NCBI GenBank assembly: GCA_030832185.1
Contig: JAURJQ010000007.1
Coordinates: 1-36,943, forward strand
Direction of reading: 5' to 3'
From: Chitinophagales bacterium
GTDB taxonomy: Bacteria; Bacteroidota; Bacteroidia; Chitinophagales; JADJOU01
Length of the DNA: 36,943 nt
Shown: in pieces, positions 1 to 7,952 of the stretch
How positions within the stretch are numbered: the stretch's first letter is position 1
Layout of the letters: each line of letters opens with the position of its first letter
The notes under the pieces: model-generated
Database searches by the model: none
Told to the model about the DNA's origin: nothing
The model's input: the letters and a program-made list of their open reading frames with translations, nothing else
Position numbers and translations under genes: made by a program

Positions 1-417
1 CCTAATGAAAGAATTCGCTTTATTTATTTTTTCGAATGAACTTAATCCTAATACCCTTGTAATCATGGTATCGTATTTCATCGTTATTTGAAAATTGTTA
101 TTATCGTTTCCTGGTACCTGATTAGTGGACACAAGAGAAGCAAGAACCGATGGTGTTGTTTGGTACCAGTTTCCTCTTAAATTATAACCTTGCAGGTCAG
201 CCCACACCATGTAATTAAATGCCATATTTAAGGTAGCAGTAGTACACGCCGTGTCTCCAGCTCTTGACCTGAGTTCGTTTTTAATAGGTATATATTTATA
301 CGAAGGGTCCACAATGGCTGTTCGAGCCCTTTTAATATTAAAAGTAGAAAAGCCGTCCGTTTGAGAAAAGCCATTTAAACTAATAAGGCAGATTGTTAAA
401 AGTAAAATTTTCTTCAT
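1..417 (-). CDS. Secreted protein of unknown function, cut by the window edge
   Basis: The minus strand reads open from an ATG at 417 to the window edge, giving 139 codons without a stop, so the C-terminus is missing. The N-terminus, MKKILLLTICLISLNGFSQ, is a typical Bacteroidota signal peptide with a basic start, a hydrophobic core and an FSQ cleavage region, so the product is probably exported. The mature part carries a GDTACTTATLNMAFNYMVWADL-like stretch (about residues 58-79) that I do not recognise. A TAnnTTTG box lies 29 nt upstream of the start. It lies 70 nt downstream of tdk on the same strand and probably has its own promoter. Function cannot be assigned. The rest of the gene, including any T9SS sorting domain, lies outside the window. 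Confidence 0.7.
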   Translation of the reverse strand, partial: MKKILLLTICLISLNGFSQTDGFSTFNIKRARTAIVDPSYKYIPIKNELRSRAGDTACTTATLNMAFNYMVWADLQGYNLRGNWYQTTPSVLASLVSTNQVPGNDNNNFQITMKYDTMITRVLGLSSFEKINKANSFIR

Positions 418-446
418 TTGTATATGATTTTATTAAATGTAAAACG

Positions 447-454
447 CAAATATA
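447..454 (-). promoter_or_regulatory. -7 promoter box for the truncated secreted-protein gene
   Basis: On the minus strand this reads TATATTTG, a perfect match to the Bacteroidota -7 consensus TAnnTTTG, 29 nt before the start codon at 417. No TTG is visible at the expected -33 spacing, so the call rests on the -7 box alone. Confidence 0.45.
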
Positions 455-487
455 TGGAAAAATGTATTAAAAAAAGAGAGATTTTAT

Positions 488-1039
488 TTAAATTTTGTTG
501 CAGTTTCTGCATCTAGGTTCGTATTCGTTCTTTTCGCCGAGTAAAATGGTGTTTTCATTATCTACTAACCTATGACTAAATAGAGCAGGTTCACCACAAC
601 GCATGCATACTGCGTGCACTTTCGCCACCTCATCCGCTATAGCCATAAGCGAAGGCATAACCCCAAATGGTCTACCAAGGTAGTCCATATCTAAACCAGC
701 TATTACAATTCGTATACCTTTGGCTGCCAATTTATTACATACTTCTGGAAGATTTTTATCGAAAAATTGAGCCTCATCTATTCCTATAACGTCTTTACCC
801 TCCCCCAATAATAAAATCGACTCCGAATTAGAAACCGCCAATGATGGTATTTTTTGATTGTTATGGGATACCACTTCGCTTTCACTATAACGGTTATCGA
901 ATATCGGCTTGAATATTTCTACTTGCTTTTTAGCTATGATGGCGCGATTCAATCTGCGAATTAGTTCTTCTGTTTTACCCGAAAACATAGAACCACAAAT
1001 TACTTCTATTCTTCCATGAAAATTTCCGTTTCTTTGCAC
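488..1039 (-). CDS. tdk: Thymidine kinase (type II, TK1-like)
   Basis: Phosphorylates thymidine to dTMP with ATP in the cytoplasmic pyrimidine salvage pathway. The 183-residue product has the family layout: P-loop GSMFSGKT at residues 16-23, the DEAQFF motif with the catalytic base Glu89, the lasso region near residues 115-130 ([11 protein letters not shown]), and a structural zinc site made of Cys145/Cys148 and Cys177/Cys180 at the very C-terminus. Length is normal for the family. The start is a GTG: an in-frame stop lies five codons upstream, and the next Met falls inside the P-loop. It is divergent from the hypothetical gene at 1083, with a 43-nt gap. The assignment is secure. Confidence 0.96.
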   Translation of the reverse strand: MQRNGNFHGRIEVICGSMFSGKTEELIRRLNRAIIAKKQVEIFKPIFDNRYSESEVVSHNNQKIPSLAVSNSESILLLGEGKDVIGIDEAQFFDKNLPEVCNKLAAKGIRIVIAGLDMDYLGRPFGVMPSLMAIADEVAKVHAVCMRCGEPALFSHRLVDNENTILLGEKNEYEPRCRNCNKI

Positions 1040-1082
1040 TAAAGGACTATTTTAGAGCAATATTACAATAAAATTATAAACT

Positions 1083-2006
1083 ATGGCCAATAATTCTGAA
1101 CTTTCTATAGATGATCTAATTAAACGAATTTACAAATCTTATATAGACATTAAGGTAGGTGAATTTAGAGAAATAGACAGAGATCTTCTATTAAGCGATA
1201 TTGGGCTCTTATACACCAGTATTAAGGATTTATATCCTTCAAATAACCTACCCTTAATAGAATTAGATTTAGCCGCAGCCTCTAAAAAAGAAGAAATTGA
1301 AAACATGGATGAAGATACTACTACAGAGAGTATTGATATTCAACTAGAACAGAACTCGGAGCTAGAAGGCTCAGAATTGGAAAACAAAATGGAAAAAACG
1401 AAGGAAGAGTGTATAGCAAAGCATAGTGCAGAGCAGAAAGTAGTTGAACTAGACATCTCTGTGTGTGAGGATAATAGAGATTTGGAAGAATATATACAGG
1501 AAAAACCCATGTCTCTTTTGGACAAGAAATCGAATAACACGTCAAGCAGTATTTTAAAAGAATATAAATTCCAAGCCCCTGACACTAATGTAGAAGTTGT
1601 CAAAATTGATGCTACTATTCCTTCCGTAAAAATAGCAGAGACGGATCCCCGAAGAGTTAACGCCTCTAATACTGAGAATACTATAATTCAGGAAGAAATA
1701 TTGGAACCAGAAAAGAAAAATGCCAATAACATTATAGATTTTCTTCACCATAATGAAAAAAAGGAAATAAAGGACATCTATAGCTTTCTTGACATTAATA
1801 CGCGAATAGGCTTGGTTGAACTTTTTTTCAAGAGTAACTCATTAGAACTAACTGAATGTCTTGTTAAGTTAAATAAGTTAACTGACCGAGAAGAGTGTAT
1901 TCAAGTTATTAATAAATTTGCAGCTATTTTTGGTGTAGAAGAAACTGAAGATATTTACAAACAGTTTGTAAACCTTATAGATCGTAAGCTACAATATAAC
2001 ACCTAG
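1083..2006 (+). CDS. Conserved-looking acidic hypothetical protein
   Basis: A 307-residue protein without signal peptide or membrane segment. Three zones can be seen. Residues 1-65 form a predicted helical head (LIKRIYKSYIDI... LLLSDIGLLYTSIKDLY). Residues 66-225 are rich in Glu, Asp, Lys and Asn and probably disordered. Residues 228-307 form a helical tail containing DINTRIGLVELFFKSN. That tail resembles the C-terminal segment of hypothetical proteins I recall from Bacteroidota (an IGINDR-like motif followed by helices), but this comparison is from memory. The two folded ends joined by an acidic linker suggest a scaffold or adaptor role, which is inference only. It converges on trxB with a 4-bp overlap of the stop codons, so both genes must end with little or no terminator between them. 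Confidence 0.75.
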   Translation: MANNSELSIDDLIKRIYKSYIDIKVGEFREIDRDLLLSDIGLLYTSIKDLYPSNNLPLIELDLAAASKKEEIENMDEDTTTESIDIQLEQNSELEGSELENKMEKTKEECIAKHSAEQKVVELDISVCEDNRDLEEYIQEKPMSLLDKKSNNTSSSILKEYKFQAPDTNVEVVKIDATIPSVKIAETDPRRVNASNTENTIIQEEILEPEKKNANNIIDFLHHNEKKEIKDIYSFLDINTRIGLVELFFKSNSLELTECLVKLNKLTDREECIQVINKFAAIFGVEETEDIYKQFVNLIDRKLQYNT

Positions 2007-2935
2007 TTCTTGTGGGATAGATATCTCTCTGCTTCTAAGGCAGCCATGCACCCAGTACCTGCTGCCGTAACAGCTTGTCTGTAGTTTCTATCCATGACAT
2101 CACCACATGCAAATACACCTTCCACATTGGTTTTTGTGGTTCCTGGAACTACCTTAACATAACCGTCTGCGTCCGTTTCTATATACTGTGAAAATATTTT
2201 AGACTGTGGCGTATGTCCAATGGCCACAAAAAATCCAGTTATAGGAATTTCTTGAGTGCTGCCATCTAGATTATTTTTAATTCTGACGGCTTCCACTACT
2301 TTTTCTCCCAGTATTTCATCTGTTTCCGTATTCCAATAAACTTTAATATTTGGGGTTCTTAATACTCTATCTTGCATAATTTTACTGGCACGCATCTCCC
2401 CTTTTCTTATAAACATATGGACTGTAGTGCACAGTTTAGATAAATATAGTGCCTCCTCGCAAGCACTATCTCCTGCTCCAACTATAGCCACTTCTTGACC
2501 CTTATAGAAAAAACCATCACATACCGCACAAGCCGATACACCACTGCCGTTCAATCTTTGCTCGGAAGGTATTCCCAACCATTTAGCGGTAGCACCTGTA
2601 GAAATAATGACTGTCTGTGCCGAAATAGATTCTCCCTTCTCGTTCTTACATATGTAAGGAGGCTTACCAGAAGAAAAATCAACTTCTATAATCAAACCTG
2701 GACGAATATCAGAATCAAATCGAGCAGCTTGGTCATAAAGTTCCTTCATCATCTCTGGGCCTTGAATACCATGTGGATAGCCTGGGAAATTCTCTACTTC
2801 ATTGGTTGTCATTAATTGACCACCAGGCTCCATTCCTTGATACATCATAGGTTTTAAATTCGCTCTAGAAGCATAAATAGCTGCGGTATATCCCGCAGGA
2901 CCCGATCCTATTATTAGACATTCTGTCTCTATCAT
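2003..2935 (-). CDS. trxB: Thioredoxin-disulfide reductase
   Basis: Flavoenzyme that transfers electrons from NADPH through FAD to thioredoxin. The 310-residue product has the FAD-binding GSGPAGYTAAIYASRA motif at residues 10-25, the redox-active CAVC pair (Cys136 and Cys139), the NADPH-binding GAGDSACEEA motif near residue 153, and the C-terminal FAD segment GVFACGDVMDRNYRQAVTAA. Length and order match bacterial low-molecular-weight TrxB. It starts at an ATG and overlaps the convergent hypothetical gene by 4 bp. It is divergent from the Smr-domain gene at 3036 across a 100-bp AT-rich gap. Confidence 0.97.
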   Translation of the reverse strand: MIETECLIIGSGPAGYTAAIYASRANLKPMMYQGMEPGGQLMTTNEVENFPGYPHGIQGPEMMKELYDQAARFDSDIRPGLIIEVDFSSGKPPYICKNEKGESISAQTVIISTGATAKWLGIPSEQRLNGSGVSACAVCDGFFYKGQEVAIVGAGDSACEEALYLSKLCTTVHMFIRKGEMRASKIMQDRVLRTPNIKVYWNTETDEILGEKVVEAVRIKNNLDGSTQEIPITGFFVAIGHTPQSKIFSQYIETDADGYVKVVPGTTKTNVEGVFACGDVMDRNYRQAVTAAGTGCMAALEAERYLSHKN

Positions 2936-2950
2936 ATTTTCTTAATTTAT

Positions 2951-2958
2951 TAAATTTG
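2951..2958 (+). promoter_or_regulatory. Candidate -7 box upstream of the Smr-domain gene
   Basis: TAAATTTG matches the TAnnTTTG consensus in the divergent gap between trxB and the Smr-domain gene. It lies 77 nt before that gene's ATG, longer than the 19-40 nt seen for most genes in the window, and no -33 TTG is visible. Confidence 0.3.
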
Positions 2959-3035
2959 TAAAATCTAAAATGTGAACAATCATTGCACGAAATTAGTTCT
3001 ATCTTAATTATTTTTACAATTAGTTTCAAACAAAC

Positions 3036-3551
3036 ATGTTGAAAAATTTTAAACCAGGTGATAAAGTCCGATGGGTAGATCAACCCTGGTCGGGTATTGT
3101 GCAAGAAATTAGTGGTGCCCGCGCCCATGTATTACTTAGTGATGGATTCACTGAGTGGGCTCCATTATGTCAATTAATACCTAAGAATGACTTGGATATA
3201 TCATTTGAAGAAGCCCCTAACCAAGAAAAAAACGAAACTAGGCATATAGAAGTTCGTCCAATTAGATCAGAGGAAATAGACTTACATATAGAAAATTTAT
3301 TCGTCCATTGGAAATCTATTCCTACACCCACTATTTTAGAAAGACAGATTCAAGCCTTCAATGAAGAATTTCAAGCCTGCCTTCGTAAAAAAATAGACGA
3401 ACTCATCGTAATACATGGCAAGGGCAGTGGTGTGCTGAAACGAAATATCCAAGAAATACTGAGTAGCCGATCCAATATCTCCATAGAAGAAATGAATCAT
3501 GGCAAATATAAACAAGCCGCTATCAAGATATTTTTTCACAGACATCTTTGA
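3036..3551 (+). CDS. Smr-domain protein
   Basis: A 171-residue protein. The N-terminal 45 residues (KVRWVDQPWSGIVQEISGARAHVLLSDGF) look like a small beta-barrel, similar to the region before the Smr domain in stand-alone MutS2-related proteins of Bacteroidota. The C-terminal half carries the two Smr signatures: IDLHIENL (residues about 82-89) and HGKGSGVLK (about 129-137). Smr domains bind or nick DNA or RNA; in MutS2 the domain is joined to an ATPase, which is missing here. The substrate of this short form is not known to me. The gene starts with ATG and is followed 61 nt later by the DUF4340 gene on the same strand. Confidence 0.85.
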   Translation: MLKNFKPGDKVRWVDQPWSGIVQEISGARAHVLLSDGFTEWAPLCQLIPKNDLDISFEEAPNQEKNETRHIEVRPIRSEEIDLHIENLFVHWKSIPTPTILERQIQAFNEEFQACLRKKIDELIVIHGKGSGVLKRNIQEILSSRSNISIEEMNHGKYKQAAIKIFFHRHL

Positions 3552-3612
3552 TTTCATCTACTTTTGGTTTTCGAATTTATTTATTTAATCTGACTCAAAG
3601 GCTAACCGTAAA

Positions 3613-4644
3613 ATGAAGAAAAACCTTCCACTGATTATCATTGTTCTTCTATTAGTTTCAATTTTAGTATTTTTAAAATACAGTAAGTCTAAATCAAATT
3701 TTGAAAACATAGAATTTCATATTCAAGATATTGACCAAATTGGCAGCATTACAATCTCAGATAAGCATGGAAACCAATCTATTCTTAGTAAAAAGGATAA
3801 AAAATGGGTAGTAAATGATAGCTTTTATGTCGAACACGAAAAAATGCTTATCCTTCTCAATACCATTAATAAATTACAAATAGAGATGCCTGTCGGAGAT
3901 TCAATGCGTAAAATGGCGATAGATGATCTTAGAAATCTGGCCAAAGAAGTAGTCATAAAAGACAAAAATGGAGACGAACTTAAAACCTATTTTATAGGAA
4001 GTAGCGTAGGAGCAGGCAATTTCATGATATTAAGTCAAGGTGGCAGTGTATCTTACAATCCATACATAGTTAAATTGCCAGGGATAAAAGAAATTGATTT
4101 AAAACATCGTTTTGCTGCTCAGCCCGAAGCATGGTATTCGACGGAGGTATTCTCTACCTCGATAGATCGCATTAAATCCATCGTCGTCAATTTTCATGAA
4201 AAACCTCATTTTTCATTTCGCCTTACCAAAGACGAGGATCTCATCAAAATAGACCCTTTTCTGGATTCTATTAAAATAGATAAACCACTCAATAAGGAAC
4301 ATGTCATTCAATTTCTTTTAGAATTTGAGACTAAAAACTTTGAAAGTCGCCTCAAAAATGACAGCGCTATTCAGTATATAAGAGCAAATAAACCAGTATT
4401 TACTATAGAGCTGGAAGATGTACTCAACGAAAAAAGATTTATTAAGCTCTATAAAATTCCGGGAGAATTCCAGGGACAAGATTTAACAAATGGCATCCTG
4501 GATGCTACTGGTAAAAAAATGCCATTTAATATAGAAAAGTACTGGGCTTACGCATCCTATACTAAAAACTATGCTATAGCACAGCACTATGTGTTTGGAC
4601 CAGTATTATTACCCTATAGCTACTTTTTTGAGAAAAAAGAATAG
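3613..4644 (+). CDS. DUF4340-family membrane-anchored protein
   Basis: A 343-residue protein with one N-terminal membrane segment (residues 5-22, LPLIIIVLLLVSILVFLKY) and a large soluble domain that should face the periplasm. The order of motifs, with an early ITISDKHGNQSILSKKDKKW strand pair and a later FYVE...INKLQ segment, fits the DUF4340 family; this is a judgement from pattern, not a search. DUF4340 proteins often sit beside ABC transporter subunits of the gliding-motility type, but no such gene is adjacent here. The stop codon is directly followed by the stop of the convergent mtaB, so there is no intergenic space. Function unknown. Confidence 0.7.
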   Translation: MKKNLPLIIIVLLLVSILVFLKYSKSKSNFENIEFHIQDIDQIGSITISDKHGNQSILSKKDKKWVVNDSFYVEHEKMLILLNTINKLQIEMPVGDSMRKMAIDDLRNLAKEVVIKDKNGDELKTYFIGSSVGAGNFMILSQGGSVSYNPYIVKLPGIKEIDLKHRFAAQPEAWYSTEVFSTSIDRIKSIVVNFHEKPHFSFRLTKDEDLIKIDPFLDSIKIDKPLNKEHVIQFLLEFETKNFESRLKNDSAIQYIRANKPVFTIELEDVLNEKRFIKLYKIPGEFQGQDLTNGILDATGKKMPFNIEKYWAYASYTKNYAIAQHYVFGPVLLPYSYFFEKKE

Positions 4645-5964
4645 TCAAATAATCTCACCTTCCATATACAATAAAGGACTCAACTTCATGAGTCTAACTT
4701 TTGCTATTTTTCCTACCATATAATCTTTGTAAGGGATTCTTACTCTTATGTAGTTTGAAGTATAGCCATTCATAAATCCATTGTCATTTTCATGTTCGAA
4801 GAGCACCTCGTGCGTTTCACCGATATGTGTTTGATAAAAAGCCCTCTTTAGTTTATCTGAAAGAATACGTAACTTTTTATTGCGTTCACGTCTTTTTTCT
4901 ATAGGTATACTATTCTCAAATTTGACGGCTCTAGTATTGGCTCTCTCAGAATATGTAAATACATGCAAGTACGATACTGGCAATTTATTTATAAAATTAA
5001 AACTCTCATAAAAATAGGCATCCGTTTCTTCGGGATATCCGACAATGACATCGACACCAATGCAAACTTGAGGAATTTTTTCTTTGATATAGTTAATCTT
5101 AGCTTGATAAAAATCGCTGTCATATTTGCGCTGCATGCTGGCTAGCATAGTATTGGAACCACTCTGCAGTGGTATATGAAAATGAGGCATAAATACATCA
5201 CTCTTCGCTACTAAGTCTATGATTTCCTTGGTGAGAAGATTGGGCTCTATAGAAGACACTCGAACACGAAGCCCAGTGTTTCTATATATGCTATCTATTT
5301 CATTCACCAGATCATAAAAGGATTCATCGCTGCGTTTCTTGCCATCACTCGTTTTTCCAAAATCTCCTGTATTGACACCAGTCAGAACAATTTCTCTAAC
5401 ACCTGTCTGCACTGCTTGTTGGAAAGTTTCCATGGTTTTCACTATCGACTGGCTGCGACTGCGGCCTCTGGCCAGAGGTATAGTACAAAAGGTGCAAAAA
5501 TAATCACAGCCATCCTGCACTTTTAGAAAGGTGCGCGTTCTATCACCGCTAGAGAAGGAAGGCACAAATTCATTAATTTCTTTTATATCATCTGCTTTGA
5601 CTATGGTAGAGCCAGTCTCTAATTGCTGAATATGGTCAAGAAGATTAAATTTTTCTGTAGCTCCTAACACCATATCAACCCCATCTATTTCAGCTATCTC
5701 TTTTGGTTTTAGCTGCGCATAGCATCCTATAATAATCACATTGGAGTCTGGCGCCGTACGTTTAATTTTACGGACAATGTATCGACATTCTTTATCTGCA
5801 TTTTCTGTGACCGAGCAGGTATTAATCACATAGACGTCTGCTTGCTCATCCATATCTACTCGCTGATAGCCTGCATCTATAGCCTGATTCGCCAGACTAG
5901 ACGTTTCAGAAAAATTAAGTTTACAACCTAGGGTATGAAAGGCAATTTTTTGTCGCGTACTCAT
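4645..5964 (-). CDS. mtaB: tRNA (N6-L-threonylcarbamoyladenosine(37)-C2)-methylthiotransferase
   Basis: Radical-SAM enzyme that converts t6A37 to ms2t6A37 in tRNAs reading ANN codons. The 439-residue protein shows the UPF0004 N-terminal domain with its cluster cysteines (Cys14 in HTLGCKLN, Cys50 in NTCSVT, Cys81 in GCYAQ). The radical-SAM CxxxCxxC follows at Cys153/157/160 (GCDYFCTFC). The C-terminal TRAM-like segment is at about residues 375-439. HTLGCKLNFSE and the QDGCDYFCTFCTIPLARGRSRS context favour MtaB over MiaB or RimO. Its ATG directly follows the stop of the upstream DUF389-like gene, so the two are probably co-transcribed. Confidence 0.93.
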   Translation of the reverse strand: MSTRQKIAFHTLGCKLNFSETSSLANQAIDAGYQRVDMDEQADVYVINTCSVTENADKECRYIVRKIKRTAPDSNVIIIGCYAQLKPKEIAEIDGVDMVLGATEKFNLLDHIQQLETGSTIVKADDIKEINEFVPSFSSGDRTRTFLKVQDGCDYFCTFCTIPLARGRSRSQSIVKTMETFQQAVQTGVREIVLTGVNTGDFGKTSDGKKRSDESFYDLVNEIDSIYRNTGLRVRVSSIEPNLLTKEIIDLVAKSDVFMPHFHIPLQSGSNTMLASMQRKYDSDFYQAKINYIKEKIPQVCIGVDVIVGYPEETDAYFYESFNFINKLPVSYLHVFTYSERANTRAVKFENSIPIEKRRERNKKLRILSDKLKRAFYQTHIGETHEVLFEHENDNGFMNGYTSNYIRVRIPYKDYMVGKIAKVRLMKLSPLLYMEGEII

Positions 5965-6906
5965 TTATCTAAATTCCCTATACTCTATATGATAACCCTC
6001 TAGATGATAGCTTGATTTTAACTGGACATCCTGCACCTTAGGCGACTTATTTCCTGAATAGTATATAATAATTTCCTTTGTCCATTTATCTACGACAAAA
6101 TTATGTACTGTAAATGACTGAGAAGTCAGCTCATTTTGAATATAATTTTCGAGATTATATCTAGTGGTGGCCCTAGTAAGCTCCGCAGAGCTATAATACA
6201 AACCAAATAAAAAGCATACTAAAGTTGTCACAAAATAAATCCACTTAAATCGATTGTTTTTAATACCAATCCTAGAAACTCTAGATAAATATAGAAGGGA
6301 AGATAATCCCATAAAAAGAAGTAAAAACAGAAGCTTATATCGAATTACTATATCAAAAATTGAATCGTAATCTTTTTTTAATAACATAACTGAAGAAACT
6401 ACTATTAGAACAGGCCACTTGACAAGAAATTTCAATATCCAAATAATCATAGATATACGGTGACTGTTAAATAGAAATATAGCAATCGTTATGATAAAAA
6501 CAGCAATATAAGTGGCTATATCTACCTCAGACCATGATAAAATTGCTTGGTTGCGAAATGAAAATGGCGTTATATAAAAGTAAAATATCCCTATGAAGAA
6601 GGTCACAACTCCTCCTATGAAAATCTTGACCAAGGCAGAAACCACCATGTCACTATTTCGCTTATAAACACCTATAGTGAACTGAAGAAAGGAAAAAATA
6701 AATGGACTAATCAATAATCCAGCGTATACAATAAGTGGTTTATCAAAGTTAAGACCCAGACATACCAGAATAGCACTGAGCACTACCATAAGCAGAATGA
6801 CAGATTTCTTCTCCTGAGATTCAGAATAGTAATTAATCAGATCATCTAGATTGGTCATGATAACTAGCTTGGTCTCATCTAAATAATTCTTTATAAAACT
6901 AGTCAT
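5965..6906 (-). CDS. DUF389-like multi-pass membrane protein
   Basis: A 313-residue protein with about seven hydrophobic segments (near residues 36-52, 57-77, 89-112, 129-147, 157-176, 189-207 and 222-240), followed by a soluble tail of about 70 residues. The stretch from VLSAILVCLGLNFD to AGLLISPFIFSFLQFTIGV, then a charged loop and SALVKIFIGGVVTFFIG, resembles the core of DUF389 proteins, where a GxMLISPLMGP motif is usual. Here the Pro-Leu-Met-Gly part has become PFIFSF, so the relation is an inference. DUF389 function is unsettled. The gene ends directly at the mtaB start, and a -7 box lies 19 nt before its ATG. Confidence 0.65.
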   Translation of the reverse strand: MTSFIKNYLDETKLVIMTNLDDLINYYSESQEKKSVILLMVVLSAILVCLGLNFDKPLIVYAGLLISPFIFSFLQFTIGVYKRNSDMVVSALVKIFIGGVVTFFIGIFYFYITPFSFRNQAILSWSEVDIATYIAVFIITIAIFLFNSHRISMIIWILKFLVKWPVLIVVSSVMLLKKDYDSIFDIVIRYKLLFLLLFMGLSSLLYLSRVSRIGIKNNRFKWIYFVTTLVCFLFGLYYSSAELTRATTRYNLENYIQNELTSQSFTVHNFVVDKWTKEIIIYYSGNKSPKVQDVQLKSSYHLEGYHIEYREFR

Positions 6907-6925
6907 ATATTGGAATTGATAAATG

Positions 6926-6933
6926 CAAAATTA
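6926..6933 (-). promoter_or_regulatory. -7 promoter box for the DUF389-like gene and mtaB
   Basis: Reads TAATTTTG on the minus strand, matching TAnnTTTG, 19 nt upstream of the ATG at 6906. This should drive the two-gene unit with mtaB. No clear -33 TTG was found. Confidence 0.4.
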
Positions 6934-6967
6934 AACGATATTAATTGAACATAAAGATTTACTGAAA

Positions 6968-7591
6968 TCATGGCTTTACGTAGGTAATGAATTTGGTTTC
7001 AAAAAACTCTTCTTTAAAATAGTCTGATAGTGGTTTAGTCTTTATTTTTCGCTTACACTCTTTGATCTCTTCGGTCAAATCTCCTCCTTTTAGGGCTATT
7101 AACCCATTGTCTAGATCATTAAATGATATAGGATGAATCTTGCCTCTCGACCATCTCAATAAATCTGCCATAGGCGCCACTGCTCTCGTAATAATAAAAT
7201 CGAACTGCAATGAAATAGCCTCTGCCCTACCCCAATGTGTTTTGACATTTTTCAAATCTAAAGCTTCTACAACACCGTCAATGACTTTCAATTTTTTCTG
7301 AATAGAATCAACTGCTAGAAATTTGGTTTCTGGAAATATAATGGCCAAGGGAATTGTAGGAAAGCCACCTCCAGTGCCGAGATCCATAATTAAGGTGCCT
7401 TTTTTAAACTGAACAAACTTAGCTATGGATAAAGAGTGCAAAACATGGTGTATGTAGAAATTGTCAAAATCTTTCCTTGAGACTACATTTATTTTATCAT
7501 TCCATTCTTTATAAATGTTATAAAGCTGTTGAAAAGCTAGTCTCTGCTGTGGATTCAACTGAGGAAAGTAAGTAAAGACAGTCTCAAGCAT
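6968..7591 (-). CDS. rsmG: 16S rRNA (guanine(527)-N7)-methyltransferase
   Basis: Methylates N7 of G527 in 16S rRNA with S-adenosylmethionine. The 207-residue protein has the RsmG head (NQ...YNIYKEWNDKINVVSRKD, with the characteristic WNxKINVVSRKD block). It then has HHVLHSLSI, the SAM-binding loop MDLGTGGGFPTIPLAIIFPE, the acidic AVDSIQKKLKVI strand, and the ITRAVAP motif. Length and motif order are normal. It starts at an ATG and is divergent from acpP, with overlapping promoters in the 82-bp gap. Confidence 0.95.
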   Translation of the reverse strand: MLETVFTYFPQLNPQQRLAFQQLYNIYKEWNDKINVVSRKDFDNFYIHHVLHSLSIAKFVQFKKGTLIMDLGTGGGFPTIPLAIIFPETKFLAVDSIQKKLKVIDGVVEALDLKNVKTHWGRAEAISLQFDFIITRAVAPMADLLRWSRGKIHPISFNDLDNGLIALKGGDLTEEIKECKRKIKTKPLSDYFKEEFFETKFITYVKP

Positions 7592-7619
7592 ATATTTTAA
7601 GCTATTTTTTAATTTTAGG

Positions 7620-7649
7620 TTTGAAGAACGACAAAAGTAGCTATCTTTG
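7620..7649 (+). promoter_or_regulatory. Promoter of acpP-fabF
   Basis: The -33 element TTTG at 7620-7623 and the -7 box TATCTTTG at 7642-7649 are separated by 18 nt, a good fit to the Bacteroidota primary-sigma promoter. The -7 box is 24 nt before the acpP ATG, so the untranslated leader should be short. It is the best-formed promoter in the window. Confidence 0.65.
7632..7639 (-). promoter_or_regulatory. -7 promoter box of rsmG, inside the acpP promoter
   Basis: Reads TACTTTTG on the minus strand, matching TAnnTTTG, 40 nt before the rsmG ATG. It lies within the spacer of the opposing acpP promoter, so the two promoters face each other and overlap. No -33 element was recognised on this strand. 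Confidence 0.4.
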
Positions 7650-7673
7650 CCGAAACTTTAAATAAAATAGAAA

Positions 7674-7919
7674 ATGTCAACAACAAACATTGCGGAAAAA
7701 GTAACCCAAATTATTGTAGATAAATTAGGCTGTGATGAGGCACAAGTAAAGCCAGAAGCTAGTTTTACCACTGACTTAGGTGCAGATAGTTTGGATATTG
7801 TAGAATTGGTTATGGAGTTTGAAAATCAGTTTGAAATGTCTATTCCAGATGATAAGGCTGAACAAATTCAGACTGTAGGCGATGCAATTAGCTTTATAGA
7901 ACAAGCTCATAAAGCTTAA
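7674..7919 (+). CDS. acpP: Acyl carrier protein
   Basis: Carries the growing acyl chain in type II fatty-acid synthesis on a 4'-phosphopantetheine arm. The 81-residue acidic protein contains the attachment motif [15 protein letters not shown] with Ser39 as the modified residue, and an [19 protein letters not shown] third helix, all canonical. It is the first gene of a two-gene unit with fabF (33-nt gap), preceded by a well-formed promoter. Confidence 0.97.
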   Translation: MSTTNIAEKVTQIIVDKLGCDEAQVKPEASFTTDLGADSLDIVELVMEFENQFEMSIPDDKAEQIQTVGDAISFIEQAHKA

Positions 7920-7952
7920 TTAATAGCTAAATAAATTTAAAAACTGAAAAGT

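Noticed and set aside
1321-1751. Minus-strand ORFs of 65-87 codons under the hypothetical gene at 1083
   Set aside because: They overlap the plus-strand gene, which has normal codon use, and have no recognisable features; shadows of the real frame.
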